Below, in pieces: positions 29,655 through 38,680 of a stretch of DNA of 64,000 bases. The position numbers were made by a program, and so were the translations under genes. The stretch lies in the NCBI GenBank assembly GCA_902725215.1, contig CACUVI010000023.1, forward strand, positions 124,803-188,802, read 5' to 3'. Each line of letters starts with the position of its first letter. Positions within the stretch are counted from its first letter, which is position 1. Below the pieces are notes generated by a model. The model was not told the DNA's origin, did no database searches, and saw only the letters and a program-made list of their open reading frames with translations. This stretch comes from Rhodospirillaceae bacterium LM-1. GTDB taxonomy: Bacteria; Pseudomonadota; Alphaproteobacteria; Rhodospirillales; WMHbin7.

Positions 29655-30169
29655 GCGACGTGGGTGTTGTGTTCCGTCTCGCCTTCGTCGTCGGCGTTCA
29701 GGTCTACCGGAACGCCCGGCTCCATCTTGGAGTTGCGAATCGCCAAAGCGGATTTGACGTGGCTGACATTGGGGGCGGCCGTCAATTGGGTGGTCAGAAA
29801 CTTCTGATAGGCGTCCCAGTCGCTGGCGACAACTTTCAGAAGAAAGTCGGTTTCGCCGGCCAGCATGTGGCATTCGCGCACTTCCGGCCAACTGGCGACC
29901 AGCGCTTCGAAGGCCTTCAGGTCGTGATCGGCCTGACTGGACAAGCCGACATGCGAGAAGACGGTGACGTGATAACCCAAGGCCTGGGGATCGACCTCGG
30001 CGTGATAGCCCCGAATATAGCCAGCCTCTTCCAAGGCCCTGACGCGGCGCAAACATGGCGGCGCGGAAATGCCCGCCCGTTTAGCCAGTTCGACATTCGT
30101 CATTCGGCCATCTTCCTGCAAATCGTGCAGGATGCGCCGGTCAATCCGGTCCAGTTTAACCCGCTGCAT
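29651..30169 (-). CDS. Lrp/AsnC-family transcriptional regulator
   Basis: A 172-residue regulator. The N-terminal winged HTH reads LDRIDRRILHDLQEDGRMTNVELAKRAG-like and is followed by a RAM effector domain with the HMLAGETDFLLKV segment. Lrp/AsnC proteins sense amino acids and form octamers. The C-terminal tail is acidic and unusually long. The gene overlaps the glycosyltransferase gene downstream by 4 bases; the target is unknown. Confidence 0.9.
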   Translation of the reverse strand: MQRVKLDRIDRRILHDLQEDGRMTNVELAKRAGISAPPCLRRVRALEEAGYIRGYHAEVDPQALGYHVTVFSHVGLSSQADHDLKAFEALVASWPEVRECHMLAGETDFLLKVVASDWDAYQKFLTTQLTAAPNVSHVKSALAIRNSKMEPGVPVDLNADDEGETEHNTHVA

Positions 30170-30411
30170 GGAAATCCTTGGAACGCTAAACCCCTTGTTT
30201 GTGAAATTATATTATAACGCCAATTCCGTTCCGCCAAGCCCCTTCGCACATGCAACGAAAAAATCACCTTTTTTATCTATTTTAGAGGGCGATATATTTC
30301 AATAGGTTAGGCAATCTTCTAGAATCAAATGAAAGGCTTGTTTTTCAAAGCGCTCTTGCCTAAAGTGCCATGGTCTTTTTCCCTCCCGATTACTTCAAGG
30401 AGACTTCTCGC

Positions 30412-31035
30412 ATGTCCGATTGCTGCAATTCAGTTGGCGTCCTTGTCGGCAAGCCCGCCCCCGATTTCACCGCTCCGGCCGTGATGCCCAGCAATGAAAT
30501 CAATCCCTCCTTCAATCTGAAGGCTTATCTGGCTGGCAGCTATGGTCTGGTTTTCTTCTGGCCGCTCGACTTTACCTTCGTCTGTCCCTCGGAAATTCTG
30601 GCTCATGACCACCGCGTCAAGGCCTTCGAGGAGCGCAACACCAAGCTGATCGGCGTGTCGATCGATTCGCACTTCACGCACCTTGCCTGGAAGAACACGC
30701 CGGTCGAGAAGGGCGGTTTGGGCAATGTTCAGTTCCCGATGGTGGCCGACATCAACCAGTCGATCTGCAAAAGCTACGGCGTGCAGCTGCCGGGCGGCAT
30801 GGCGCTGCGCGGCACTTTCCTGATCGACAAGAACGGCGTTGTGCAGTCGCAGCATGTGAACAACCTGCCGCTGGGCCGCAATGTCGATGAGGCGCTGCGT
30901 TTGGTCGATGCGCTGCAATTCACCGAACAGCATGGCGAAGTCTGCCCGGCTGGCTGGCAGAAGGGCAAGCCCGGCATGAAGGCCGATCCCAAGGGCGTTG
31001 CCGATTACTTGGCCAAGCATGCCAAGGATCTGTAA
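30412..31035 (+). CDS. Typical 2-Cys peroxiredoxin (AhpC/Prx1 type)
   Basis: A 207-residue thiol peroxidase. The peroxidatic Cys is in DFTFVCPSEILA and the resolving Cys in EVCPAGWQKGKPG near the C terminus. It reduces H2O2 and organic peroxides, probably with electrons from thioredoxin. The ATG at 30412 has AAGGAG upstream. trxB follows about 130 bases downstream beyond a terminator, a fitting neighbour. Confidence 0.93.
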   Translation: MSDCCNSVGVLVGKPAPDFTAPAVMPSNEINPSFNLKAYLAGSYGLVFFWPLDFTFVCPSEILAHDHRVKAFEERNTKLIGVSIDSHFTHLAWKNTPVEKGGLGNVQFPMVADINQSICKSYGVQLPGGMALRGTFLIDKNGVVQSQHVNNLPLGRNVDEALRLVDALQFTEQHGEVCPAGWQKGKPGMKADPKGVADYLAKHAKDL

Positions 31036-31060
31036 ATCCGCCTTTTAGAAGCGAAAATAG

Positions 31061-31089
31061 CGGGCCGGGGCGTTGCTCCGGCCCGTTTT
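31061..31089 (+). terminator. Terminator of the peroxiredoxin gene
   Basis: The stem CGGGCCGG / CCGGCCCG has a 9-base loop and is followed by TTTT. Confidence 0.8.
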
Positions 31090-31166
31090 CCGTTCAGCAT
31101 GCCTTGCCTGAAGGGCCTGGGCTTTCTATTCTAATACAAGCAAACAAAAAACAAGGGGTTCGGCGG

Positions 31167-32114
31167 ATGGCCACCAAACATACGAGAATTCTAATTCTGG
31201 GTTCGGGGCCTGCTGGCCTGACGACGGCGATCTATGCCGCCCGGGCGAATATGAAGCCAATCTTGCTGGCCGGTCTGCAGCCGGGCGGGCAGTTGACCAT
31301 CACCACCGATATCGAAAACTTTCCCGGCTTTGCCGAGCCGGTGGGCGGCCCCTGGTTGATGGAGCAGATGCAGCAACAGGCCGAAAATGTGGGGGCCGAA
31401 ATCGTTTACGATCTGGCTATGAAGGTGGACTTGTCCAAGCGCCCCTTTGCCGTCACGGCTGATTCGGGCGATGTCTTCACCGGCGACACTCTGGTGATCT
31501 GTACCGGCGCTTCGGCCAAGTGGCTGGGCATTCCCACCGAGAAGGCCTTCCAGGGCTACGGCGTTTCCGCCTGCGCCACCTGTGACGGCTTTTTCTTTCG
31601 CGGCAAGGAAGTCGCCATCGTGGGCGGCGGCAATACGGCGGTGGAAGAGGCGATCTATCTGACCAATCACGCTTCGAAGGTGACGCTGATCCATCGCAGG
31701 GATTCGCTTCGCGCCGAGAAGATCATGCAGGACCGCATGTTCGCCAACCCGAAGATCAGCGTGATCTGGGACACGGTGGTCGAGGAAGTGGTGGGCGACG
31801 CCAATCCGCCTTCGATGACCGGCCTTAAGCTCAAGAACGTGAAGACCAACGAGACCAGCTTGCTGAAGACGGACGGCTTGTTCGTCGCCATCGGCCACTC
31901 GCCCAACACTGAATTGTTCAAGGGCGTGCTGGACATGGACGGCGAGGGTTATCTCATTACCCAGCCCGGCAGCGTCGCCACCAATGTTCCCGGCGTTTTC
32001 GCGGCAGGCGACGTGCAAGACAAAATCTATCGTCAGGCGGTAACGGCCGCCGGAACGGGATGCATGGCCGCCATCGAGGCTGAACGCTTCATGATTCTGA
32101 ACGGCGGCCATTGA
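31167..32114 (+). CDS. trxB: Thioredoxin reductase
   Basis: A 315-residue FAD/NADPH flavoprotein with GSGPAGLTTAIYAARA (FAD), the redox-active pair in SACATCDGFF, GGGNTAVEEA (NADPH) and the C-terminal GVFAAGDVQD. It recycles thioredoxin in the cytoplasm. The ATG at 31167 is used because AAGGGG precedes it and the family begins MATKHTRILILGSG-like. Its stop overlaps the start of the LysR gene by ATGA. Confidence 0.95.
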   Translation: MATKHTRILILGSGPAGLTTAIYAARANMKPILLAGLQPGGQLTITTDIENFPGFAEPVGGPWLMEQMQQQAENVGAEIVYDLAMKVDLSKRPFAVTADSGDVFTGDTLVICTGASAKWLGIPTEKAFQGYGVSACATCDGFFFRGKEVAIVGGGNTAVEEAIYLTNHASKVTLIHRRDSLRAEKIMQDRMFANPKISVIWDTVVEEVVGDANPPSMTGLKLKNVKTNETSLLKTDGLFVAIGHSPNTELFKGVLDMDGEGYLITQPGSVATNVPGVFAAGDVQDKIYRQAVTAAGTGCMAAIEAERFMILNGGH

Positions 32115-33022
32115 TGACAAGCATGGACTGGGACAAACTTCGGGTTTTTCACGCGGTGGCGGAAGCTGGCAGCTTTACCCACGCGGGAGAGACTTTGAAT
32201 TTGAGCCAGTCCGCCGTCAGCCGCCAGATCAGCGCGTTGGAAGAAAGCCTGGGCGTTACGCTGTTTCACCGTCATGCGCGCGGCCTGATTCTGACCGAGC
32301 CTGGCGAACTGCTGTTTCGCACGGCGCGCGAGGTCTTCGCCAAGCTGGCGATGACCGAGGCCCAGCTGGCCGAGGGCAAGGATCATCCGCAAGGCCCCTT
32401 GAAGATCACCACCACGGTGGCATTCGGCACCTTGTGGCTGACGCCGCGCATTCGCGAATTCCTGGATCTTTACCCCGACATCACGGTGTCGATGGTGCTG
32501 GACGACGGCGAGTTGGATCTGTCGATGCGTCAGGCCGATGTGGCGATCCGCATGCAGCCGCCTCGCCAACATGATCTGGTGCAGCGTCATCTGATGACCA
32601 TGCGCCATAAAGTGTATGCCGCACCCGATTATCTGAAGAAGTACGGCATGCCGCGCAGCCCGGCAGAGTTGGACAAGCACCGCATCGTGGTTTACGGCGA
32701 AGTGGGAACTTTGCCGATTGCCGACGTGAACTGGCTTTTGGAAGCGGGCGCCAACCCGGAAAAGCCCAGGCGCGCGGCTTTGACGGTCAACAATATCTAC
32801 GGCATCTTCAAGGCCGTGCTGTCGGGCGTGGGACTGGCTGCGCTGCCCGATTACATGTCGCAGGAAGCCAACAATCTGGTCGAGGTCTTGCCCGAGTTGG
32901 AAGGCCCGCCGATCGAAGCCTATTTCGTCTATCCCGAGGAGTTGCGCAATTCAAAGCGCATCTCGGTCTTTCGCGATTTCCTGCTGCGCAAGATCACCGA
33001 ACAGGGACACGGGAAGGGTTGA
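32114..33022 (+). CDS. LysR-family transcriptional regulator
   Basis: A 302-residue regulator with an N-terminal winged HTH (FHAVAEAGSFTHAGETLNLS) and a substrate-binding-like effector domain. It is translationally coupled to trxB, an arrangement that hints at redox control, but the effector cannot be read. An alternative start is the ATG at 32123. Confidence 0.9.
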   Translation: MTSMDWDKLRVFHAVAEAGSFTHAGETLNLSQSAVSRQISALEESLGVTLFHRHARGLILTEPGELLFRTAREVFAKLAMTEAQLAEGKDHPQGPLKITTTVAFGTLWLTPRIREFLDLYPDITVSMVLDDGELDLSMRQADVAIRMQPPRQHDLVQRHLMTMRHKVYAAPDYLKKYGMPRSPAELDKHRIVVYGEVGTLPIADVNWLLEAGANPEKPRRAALTVNNIYGIFKAVLSGVGLAALPDYMSQEANNLVEVLPELEGPPIEAYFVYPEELRNSKRISVFRDFLLRKITEQGHGKG

Positions 33023-33025
33023 TTT

Positions 33026-33063
33026 CATAAGCCATTGACTTATGTAAGTCACTGGCTTATGAT
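33026..33063 (+). promoter_or_regulatory. Palindromic promoter-operator of the brnT-type operon
   Basis: A near-perfect dyad spans 33026-33061, with outer arms CATAAGCCA / TGGCTTATG and inner arms GACTTA-TG-TAAGTC. Inside it lie TTGACT (33035-33040) and TATGAT (33058-33063) at a 17-base spacing, an excellent sigma-70-type promoter. Transcription would start close to the ATG at 33070. Confidence 0.75.
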
Positions 33064-33069
33064 TTCTTC

Positions 33070-33381
33070 ATGTTCGAGTGGGACGAAAGCAAAAGCGAAG
33101 CGAACTTTCTGTCACGGGGTTTCGACTTTGCCTATGCGTCTCTCATCTTCGAAGGCCTCACGCTTGAGAAGGACGATCTTCGTGCCGCTTATGGCGAGCG
33201 GCGCATTCAAGCCGTCGGGCGCGTGGGAGAAGACTTCCTTTTTGTTGTCTATACGTGGCGGAGCGGCTTGCGCCGGATCATTTCAGCTAGGCCAGCCAGC
33301 AGGAGAGAACGCGATGGCTATTGTCAGATATACGGCGGCGGAAGCGAAGGCCAAGGCCCGAGTGAACCGGAACCTGCTTAA
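33070..33381 (+). CDS. brnT: BrnT-family ribonuclease toxin
   Basis: A 103-residue RelE-fold toxin of the BrnT type: MFEWDESKSEANFLSRG at the N terminus, FEGLTLEKDD, then RVGEDFLFVVYTWRSGLRRIISAR with the basic catalytic region, and RRERDGY. The tail beyond that is encoded in the overlap with the antitoxin gene (68 bases). BrnT cleaves mRNA when free. No ribosome-binding site can be seen and the predicted transcription start is at the ATG, so the mRNA may be leaderless. Confidence 0.88.
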   Translation: MFEWDESKSEANFLSRGFDFAYASLIFEGLTLEKDDLRAAYGERRIQAVGRVGEDFLFVVYTWRSGLRRIISARPASRRERDGYCQIYGGGSEGQGPSEPEPA

Positions 33382-33682
33382 GGAAACGTCCGAAAAGAAT
33401 ATCGCCCGGTATGCTGAAGAAGACGGCACGAATCCCAAAGGCGAGGATTTCGTGAAGGCTTTGGCCGAGGGGCGCGCTCGCAAGGCGATGCCGCTCGATG
33501 TGGCGGCCATCCGCAAGAAGACAGGACTATCCCAGGAACGCTTCGCCAACGCTTTTCAGATCAGCCCGCACACGCTGCGCAATTGGGAGCAAGGGCGTCG
33601 CGTTCCCGAAGGCCCTGCCCGCGCCTTGTTGCTCGCCATCGACCGCGATCCCGAAGCGGTTACCCGCGCCCTGGCTGCGTGA
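33314..33682 (+). CDS. HTH (XRE-like) antitoxin partner of BrnT
   Basis: A 122-residue protein with an N-terminal basic helical segment and a C-terminal helix-turn-helix (GLSQERFANAFQISPHTLRNW, then EQGRRVPEGPARALL). Classical BrnA antitoxins are ribbon-helix-helix, so this is the XRE-type variant. The ATG at 33314 has AGGAGAG upstream and overlaps brnT. It should neutralise the toxin and repress the palindromic promoter. Its stop overlaps the start of the HEPN-like gene by ATGA. Confidence 0.85.
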   Translation: MAIVRYTAAEAKAKARVNRNLLKETSEKNIARYAEEDGTNPKGEDFVKALAEGRARKAMPLDVAAIRKKTGLSQERFANAFQISPHTLRNWEQGRRVPEGPARALLLAIDRDPEAVTRALAA

Positions 33683-34185
33683 TGACAAATAAATGGAATG
33701 AACCTGATTGGGCCAAGCTCGGCGACGAGGCTGTACGGTTTTTCTACTGGTTCTCACGCTTCGAATATGTGTTGAAAAAGGAGGGATATACAAAGCCGGA
33801 TCAAGAAAATGCTGAACCAGACAGGGACAGTTTTGCAAAAAAAGGACTTACGAAGAAGTTCTTTGACAACATCAAAGACAAACCTACGGCGGATATCCTC
33901 TTCAAAAAAGCGCCAAGAAAGCAAATTGTCCTTAGCGATGGCAAGCTGGGCTGGTGTCCAAAGGAGCCAGATTTTCCAACTCGCCCAGATAGCATTCAAA
34001 CGCTGTTTGTTTACATCCGCCGCATTCGCAACAATCTTTTCCATGGCGGCAAGGTGCCTGGCGGATTAGACGTTCGGGATAAAGAACTGATCAACGCGGC
34101 GCAATACGTCTTGGAGCAGGCGTTGGAAAATGCGCCGAAAGAAGTTCAGGACGCTTTCAAAAATCCGTCAGATTCTCATGGCTAA
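33682..34185 (+). CDS. HEPN-like protein linked to the brnT operon
   Basis: A 167-residue mostly helical protein. Near the C-terminal third it has RRIRNNLFHGG, in which Arg116-Asn117 and His121 form the R-x4-H pattern of HEPN ribonucleases. The surroundings (FFYWFSRFEYVLKKEGY at about 20-36) resemble uncharacterised HEPN families. Its start overlaps the antitoxin stop, so it is the third gene of the operon. It is Lys-rich and lower in GC than its neighbours, suggesting transfer. It may be an extra toxin or accessory effector; no assigned function. Confidence 0.6.
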   Translation: MTNKWNEPDWAKLGDEAVRFFYWFSRFEYVLKKEGYTKPDQENAEPDRDSFAKKGLTKKFFDNIKDKPTADILFKKAPRKQIVLSDGKLGWCPKEPDFPTRPDSIQTLFVYIRRIRNNLFHGGKVPGGLDVRDKELINAAQYVLEQALENAPKEVQDAFKNPSDSHG

Positions 34186-34212
34186 CTGCCGCCTCGAATC
34201 TGAGAGTTATTT

Positions 34213-34635
34213 CTAAACAAACACCATCGCGCCATTTCTAGAAGCGTCGGCCAAGAAGGTGACGACGCCGCCCAGCGCCACCGGCACGTCCGCGCGCAAG
34301 TCGCTATGGTCGATGCCCAGCGCCTTCAGCCCCATTTCGCAGACCTGAAACGTCACGCCCAGCGCGATACAGGCTTCCAGCAACTCCTCGAATTGGCCGA
34401 TGCCGCGGGCTTTGAACATCTCATCCATGGCACTGGCCGAGGCGGCTTCCTCGCTGGGCAGCTTTCGCCAGCCATCGCCGGTCAGCAAGGCTCGGGCAGC
34501 GCCCATGGTGAAGAACAAGGTGACCGGAGTGTTGGAGGCGATGGCGGCCCCGGCCATCACCAGCGCGTAATGCACGCGCTCGAACTGGCCCGAGAAGACC
34601 ACGATGGACAGTTTGTCAGGCGGCGGCGCAGGCAT
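34213..34635 (-). CDS. DsrE/DsrF-like family protein
   Basis: A 140-residue protein of the DsrE-like superfamily of the kind often annotated as peroxiredoxin-like or DsrE/F-like. It has a hydrophobic strand (KLSIVVFSGQFERVHYALVMAGAAIA), then LLEACIALGVTFQVCEMGLKALG with a Cys in the usual sulfur-transfer position. It is the last gene of the group with the MoeB/ThiF-like and cysK genes and overlaps the former by 20 bases. A sulfur-carrier role is inferred from the family and the context. Confidence 0.78.
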   Translation of the reverse strand: MPAPPPDKLSIVVFSGQFERVHYALVMAGAAIASNTPVTLFFTMGAARALLTGDGWRKLPSEEAASASAMDEMFKARGIGQFEELLEACIALGVTFQVCEMGLKALGIDHSDLRADVPVALGGVVTFLADASRNGAMVFV

Positions 34636-35431
34636 GACCGGTATAATCCTGGCTGGACAGGTCTAGGATGGTCGGATGATCGCCGCATAGCGGGCATCCT
34701 GGGTCGCGCTTCACCTTGATCTTGCGCATCTCGCAAGAAAGCGCATCGACCATGACCAGCCATCCCGACAGCGATTCACCGATGTTCAGCAGTTCCTTCA
34801 GGGTTTCCGTGGCTTGCATGGCTCCCATCCAGCCCGCGATGGCGCCCAACACGCCCGCTTGGGCGCAAGAGGGAATGCTTTCCGGCGGCGGCGGTTCCTT
34901 GAAGATGCAGCGATAGCATGGTCCGCCCGTCTGCGTCTTGTAGACCGACAACTGGCCGTCGAAGCGAAGAATGGCAGCCGAGACCAGCGTCTTCTTGGCA
35001 AGGTGGCAGGCGTCGTTGACCAGGAAGCGTGTGGCGAAATTATCCGACCCGTCGCAGATCACGTCATAGCGCGAGAACAGATCGAGCGCGTTGCCTGGGT
35101 CCAAGCGCAGCCGGTGGGTTTCGACCGCGACGTCGGGGTTTAGACGGTTCAGCGTGCGCTTCGCACTTTCCACCTTGGACTGGCCGACATCTTGCGTGCC
35201 ATGCAGGATCTGGCGCTGAAGATTGGATAGATCGACCGTGTCGTCGTCGATGACGCCGATTGTGCCCACGCCCGCAGCGGCCAGATACATGGCAACCGGC
35301 GAACCAAGGCCGCCAGCGCCGATCACCAGAACTTTCGACCGCAGCAGTTGCGCCTGTCCCGTGCCCCCCACTTCGTTCAAGATGATGTGGCGGGCATAGC
35401 GGTGAATCTGCTCGTCGGTAAAATCCATCAT
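34616..35431 (-). CDS. moeB: MoeB/ThiF/HesA-family adenylyltransferase
   Basis: A 271-residue E1-like enzyme. The nucleotide-binding [17 protein letters not shown] is near residues 37-53, with [11 protein letters not shown] and [15 protein letters not shown] after it. Zinc Cys pairs are seen in PCYRCIF and GCPLCGD. The family adenylates the C terminus of ubiquitin-like sulfur carriers (MoaD or ThiS), which are not in this window. It lies in one operon with cysK (4-base overlap). MoeB and ThiF cannot be told apart here. Confidence 0.85.
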   Translation of the reverse strand: MMDFTDEQIHRYARHIILNEVGGTGQAQLLRSKVLVIGAGGLGSPVAMYLAAAGVGTIGVIDDDTVDLSNLQRQILHGTQDVGQSKVESAKRTLNRLNPDVAVETHRLRLDPGNALDLFSRYDVICDGSDNFATRFLVNDACHLAKKTLVSAAILRFDGQLSVYKTQTGGPCYRCIFKEPPPPESIPSCAQAGVLGAIAGWMGAMQATETLKELLNIGESLSGWLVMVDALSCEMRKIKVKRDPGCPLCGDHPTILDLSSQDYTGHACAAA

Positions 35432-36396
35432 TCGTCTTCGAACAAAGGCGTCGATAGATAGCGTTCGGCGAAGCTGGGCAGAATGACGACGATCATCTTG
35501 CCCTTCATGTCGGGGCGCGTGCCGATTTCCAACGCCGCGGCCAGGGCGGCGCCCGACGAGATGCCGACCGGCAGCCCTTCAAGCCTGGCGGCCTTGCGGG
35601 CCACGGCGAAGGCGGTTTCATTGCTGATCTGCAAAATTTCATCGACCAATCCGCGCTCCAGCACGCCCGGCACGAAACCGGCGCCGATGCCCTGAATTTT
35701 ATGCGGCCCCGGCGCGCCGCCCGACAGGACGGGGCTGTCCTCGGGTTCCACGGCGATCATGCGAACGCTTGGCTTCTTGGCCTTCAAAGCCGCCCCAATG
35801 CCGGTCAGCGTGCCGCCGGTGCCGACGCCGGAAATCACCATATCGACGCCGCCGTTGGTGTCTTTCCAAATTTCCTCGGCGGTGGTGAGCTTGTGAATTT
35901 CCGGGTTGGCCGGATTTTCGAACTGCTGGGGCATATAGGCCCCTTTCGTCGCCTTGACCACTTCCTCGGCTTTCAACACCGCGCCGCGCATGCCCTTGGA
36001 AGCGGGGGTCAGCACGATCTCGGCGCCCAGATGGGCCAGCATCTTGCGCCGTTCAATCGACATGCTGTCGGGCATGGTCAGGATCAGTTTATAGCCCTTG
36101 GCGGCGCAGACAAAAGCAAGCGCTATGCCCGTATTGCCCGAGGTGGGTTCGACGATGACGTCGCCGGGCTTGATCTTGCCCGCCTGTTCGGCGGCTTCGA
36201 TCATCGCCAGTCCGATGCGGTCCTTAACCGAAGACAGCGGATTGAAGAATTCGCATTTGCCAAGAATGATCGCCCCGGCGCCCGCATCGGCGGCCAGTTT
36301 GGGCAAGCGGATCAATGGCGTCGCGCCGATGGTGTCAACGATGCTGTCGTAAATGCGGCCGCGAAATTCAGGTGCTTGGTTGGAAGAGGACGTCAT
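35428..36396 (-). CDS. cysK: Cysteine synthase A
   Basis: A 322-residue PLP enzyme forming cysteine from O-acetylserine and sulfide. The PLP lysine is in [11 protein letters not shown], the substrate loop is [14 protein letters not shown], and the phosphate loop is [10 protein letters not shown]. It ends in FEDE rather than the usual Ile that docks into CysE, so the classical cysteine-synthase complex may not form. It lies 24 bases downstream of an Rrf2 regulator gene. Confidence 0.94.
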   Translation of the reverse strand: MTSSSNQAPEFRGRIYDSIVDTIGATPLIRLPKLAADAGAGAIILGKCEFFNPLSSVKDRIGLAMIEAAEQAGKIKPGDVIVEPTSGNTGIALAFVCAAKGYKLILTMPDSMSIERRKMLAHLGAEIVLTPASKGMRGAVLKAEEVVKATKGAYMPQQFENPANPEIHKLTTAEEIWKDTNGGVDMVISGVGTGGTLTGIGAALKAKKPSVRMIAVEPEDSPVLSGGAPGPHKIQGIGAGFVPGVLERGLVDEILQISNETAFAVARKAARLEGLPVGISSGAALAAALEIGTRPDMKGKMIVVILPSFAERYLSTPLFEDE

Positions 36397-36420
36397 GGCG
36401 CGTTTCCTTCTTTCTTTAAC

Positions 36421-36876
36421 TTAAATGGCGAAGTCGAGCTTGTTCTCGGCTTCGCTGGCAATTCCGGTGCGGTAGGCCAGCATGCACAGATCGTCGATCG
36501 AGATGGATTCAAGCCTGGACATGATCTCGTCTTGTTGCTTGAACCACATGGGGCGGATCACCTGGCGGCCCAGCTCCGATCCCGGCATGTCCTGATAGGG
36601 ATCGTTGGCCATTTCAAGGGCGCTGACCACGCGCACGATTTCGCCCACCGTAATGCGGCGCCTCTCGCGGGCCAGCCGATAGCCGCCCTTGGGTCCGCGC
36701 ACGCCCGTCAGGATGCCGCTGCGAACAAGTTGCTGAAGCGTCTGTTCGAGATAGCGCCTGGGAATGCCCTGGCGTCTCGTGATCTCGCGGCTTTGCACCG
36801 GCTCGCCGCCCGCGTGATAGGCGATGTCGAGCACCGCTTCGATGGCGAAAAGCATTTTCTTGGATGGCTTAAGCAT
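36421..36876 (-). CDS. Rrf2-family regulator without iron-sulfur cysteines (CymR-like)
   Basis: A 151-residue winged-HTH regulator. The DNA-binding part reads AIEAVLDIAYHAGGEPVQSREI, then RRYLEQTLQQLVRSG, then RGPKGGYRLARE. Only one Cys is present (DDLC, near the C terminus), so the three-Cys cluster site of IscR is missing and a [2Fe-2S] sensor role is unlikely. The ATG at 36876 is preferred because AAGGAGG is too close to the ATG at 36879. It directly precedes cysK; in Bacillus the Rrf2 protein CymR works with CysK to control cysteine genes, and a similar role is inferred here. Confidence 0.87.
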   Translation of the reverse strand: MLKPSKKMLFAIEAVLDIAYHAGGEPVQSREITRRQGIPRRYLEQTLQQLVRSGILTGVRGPKGGYRLARERRRITVGEIVRVVSALEMANDPYQDMPGSELGRQVIRPMWFKQQDEIMSRLESISIDDLCMLAYRTGIASEAENKLDFAI

Positions 36877-36892
36877 CATGCCTCCTTCTTGA

Positions 36893-37336
36893 TTAAATTC
36901 CGGTCGAGCCGAAGCCGCCGGTTCCTCGTGCGCTGTCTTCCAACTTTTCCGCCTCCAGCAAAGAGATGCGGGTGACGGGCGCAATCACCATCTGGGCGAT
37001 CCGCATGCCCCGCGTGATGGTGAAGGGATCGCCCGAAAGATTGACCAGAATAACCTGCACCTCGCCCCGATAATCGGCGTCGATGGTGCCCGGCGAGTTC
37101 AAGACGGTAATCCCGTGCTTGAGCGCCAAGCCGGAGCGCGGGCGGATTTGCGCTTCGAAGCCGTGCGGCAATTCGATGATGAATCCCGTGGGGACGGCGA
37201 CGCGTTGGCCCGATCCCAACACCAAGTCATCGGTGACGGCGGCGGGCAAATCCAGCCCCGCGGCGTGAAGGGTGGCATAGCTGGGCAGGGGCAAGTCCTT
37301 GCCATGCTCCAGGCGCAGAATCATGGCCGTGCTCAT
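36893..37336 (-). CDS. dut: dUTP diphosphatase
   Basis: A 147-residue trimeric dUTPase. The five motifs are visible: [26 protein letters not shown] (catalytic Asp), RIAQMVI and the C-terminal [10 protein letters not shown]. It removes dUTP and supplies dUMP. Its start overlaps the coaBC stop by 4 bases, so the two are coupled. Confidence 0.96.
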   Translation of the reverse strand: MSTAMILRLEHGKDLPLPSYATLHAAGLDLPAAVTDDLVLGSGQRVAVPTGFIIELPHGFEAQIRPRSGLALKHGITVLNSPGTIDADYRGEVQVILVNLSGDPFTITRGMRIAQMVIAPVTRISLLEAEKLEDSARGTGGFGSTGI

Positions 37337-38556
37337 GCCTTTTTTCCCTTGCTTGCCTTGGGTTTCAAGGCCTGGGCGATTCTGCCCGCCAGTTCCGCTC
37401 CAATCTCGGCCTTGCTCATGCGGGGCCAGCTTTCGACGCCGCCATGGGTGATCAAATGCACCTGATTGCTGTCGCCGCCGAAGGTGCCCGTCCCTTCCGA
37501 GACGTCATTGGCCAAAATCCAATCGGCTCCCTTGGCCTTCAATTTTTCCTGTGCGAAGGCCGAAACTTTTTGCGTTTCGGCGGCAAAGCCGATGACCAGC
37601 CGGGGGCGGTTTTTCTTCAAGGTGGAAAGGATGGCCAGAATGTCGGGATTGGTTGCCAGCTCAAGGGCTGGCGGGGCTGCTCCCTTGGCCTTTTTCATCT
37701 TGTCCTTGGCGGGCGCTTTTACTTTCCAGTCGGCGACGGCGGCAGCACAAATGGCGATGTCGGCGGGCAGGGCGCCAAGACAGGCAGCCAGCATTTGCTC
37801 GGCGGTTTCGACATGAAGCGTGCGAAGGCCCGATGGGTCGGCCAGCGAAACGGGACCCGATACCAGCGTTACCTCAGCCCCGGCATCGGCCAGCGCCTTG
37901 GCGATGGCATGTCCTTGCTTGCCCGAGGAACGGTTGGCGATGTAGCGGACCGGATCGATCGGCTCATGCGTGGGGCCGCTGGTGACCAGAGCGCGAAGGC
38001 CCGACAGAGGGCCGGATGAGAAATGCGTCTCGATGGCGGCGAGGATGTCTTGCACGTCGGCCAAGCGACCGGCGCCGCTTTCACCGCAAGCCAGATCGCC
38101 CGCCTGCGGTCCCACGCTCCGACAACCGCGTTCCTTCAGCAATTTCACATTCGCTTGGGTGGCCGGATGTTCCCACATGGCTGTGTTCATCGAAGGGGCC
38201 AACAAAATCGGCTGGCGGGTGGCCAGCAAGACAGCCGTGGCCAGATCGTTGGCCATGCCTGCGCCCATGCGGGCCATCAGATCGGCGGTGGCAGGGGCCA
38301 CAAGGATCAAATCGGCTTCTCGGGCCAGACGGATATGGCCCATTTCGATTTCGTCGGTCAGGGAAAACAGGTCCTGATGAACCTTCTCGCCGGTTAGCGC
38401 CGCCATGGATAGGGGGGTAACGAAGCGCGCCCCCGCCTCGGTCAGGACACATCGGACGCAAGCGCCCCGCTCCCTCAGCCGCCGAGCCAAGTCCAATGTT
38501 TTATAGGCGGCGATGCCGCCCGCAACGATCAGAAGGATTTGTTTTCCAGAAAGCAT
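37333..38556 (-). CDS. coaBC: Phosphopantothenoylcysteine synthetase/decarboxylase
   Basis: A 407-residue bifunctional coenzyme A enzyme. The N-terminal flavoprotein decarboxylase (CoaC) starts [15 protein letters not shown] and carries PSMNTAMW. The C-terminal synthetase (CoaB) begins near residue 190 ([28 protein letters not shown]). The ATG at 38556 gives the usual N terminus. The dut-coaBC pairing is common in alphaproteobacteria. Confidence 0.95.
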   Translation of the reverse strand: MLSGKQILLIVAGGIAAYKTLDLARRLRERGACVRCVLTEAGARFVTPLSMAALTGEKVHQDLFSLTDEIEMGHIRLAREADLILVAPATADLMARMGAGMANDLATAVLLATRQPILLAPSMNTAMWEHPATQANVKLLKERGCRSVGPQAGDLACGESGAGRLADVQDILAAIETHFSSGPLSGLRALVTSGPTHEPIDPVRYIANRSSGKQGHAIAKALADAGAEVTLVSGPVSLADPSGLRTLHVETAEQMLAACLGALPADIAICAAAVADWKVKAPAKDKMKKAKGAAPPALELATNPDILAILSTLKKNRPRLVIGFAAETQKVSAFAQEKLKAKGADWILANDVSEGTGTFGGDSNQVHLITHGGVESWPRMSKAEIGAELAGRIAQALKPKASKGKKA

Positions 38557-38680
38557 ATGCCCCGCGCGATCAATATTCCACAATCCGCCGTGTTGTTAGA
38601 ATAGATTTAACGCCCGGCTTAGCGCAAGGGCCAAGTGTAAAATATTTATGTCTTACGTCACGTCAGGTTAATGACGGGGG

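Noticed and set aside
36421-36876. IscR iron-sulfur regulator
   Set aside because: The fold is Rrf2 but the three cluster-binding cysteines are missing; only one Cys is present, near the C terminus.
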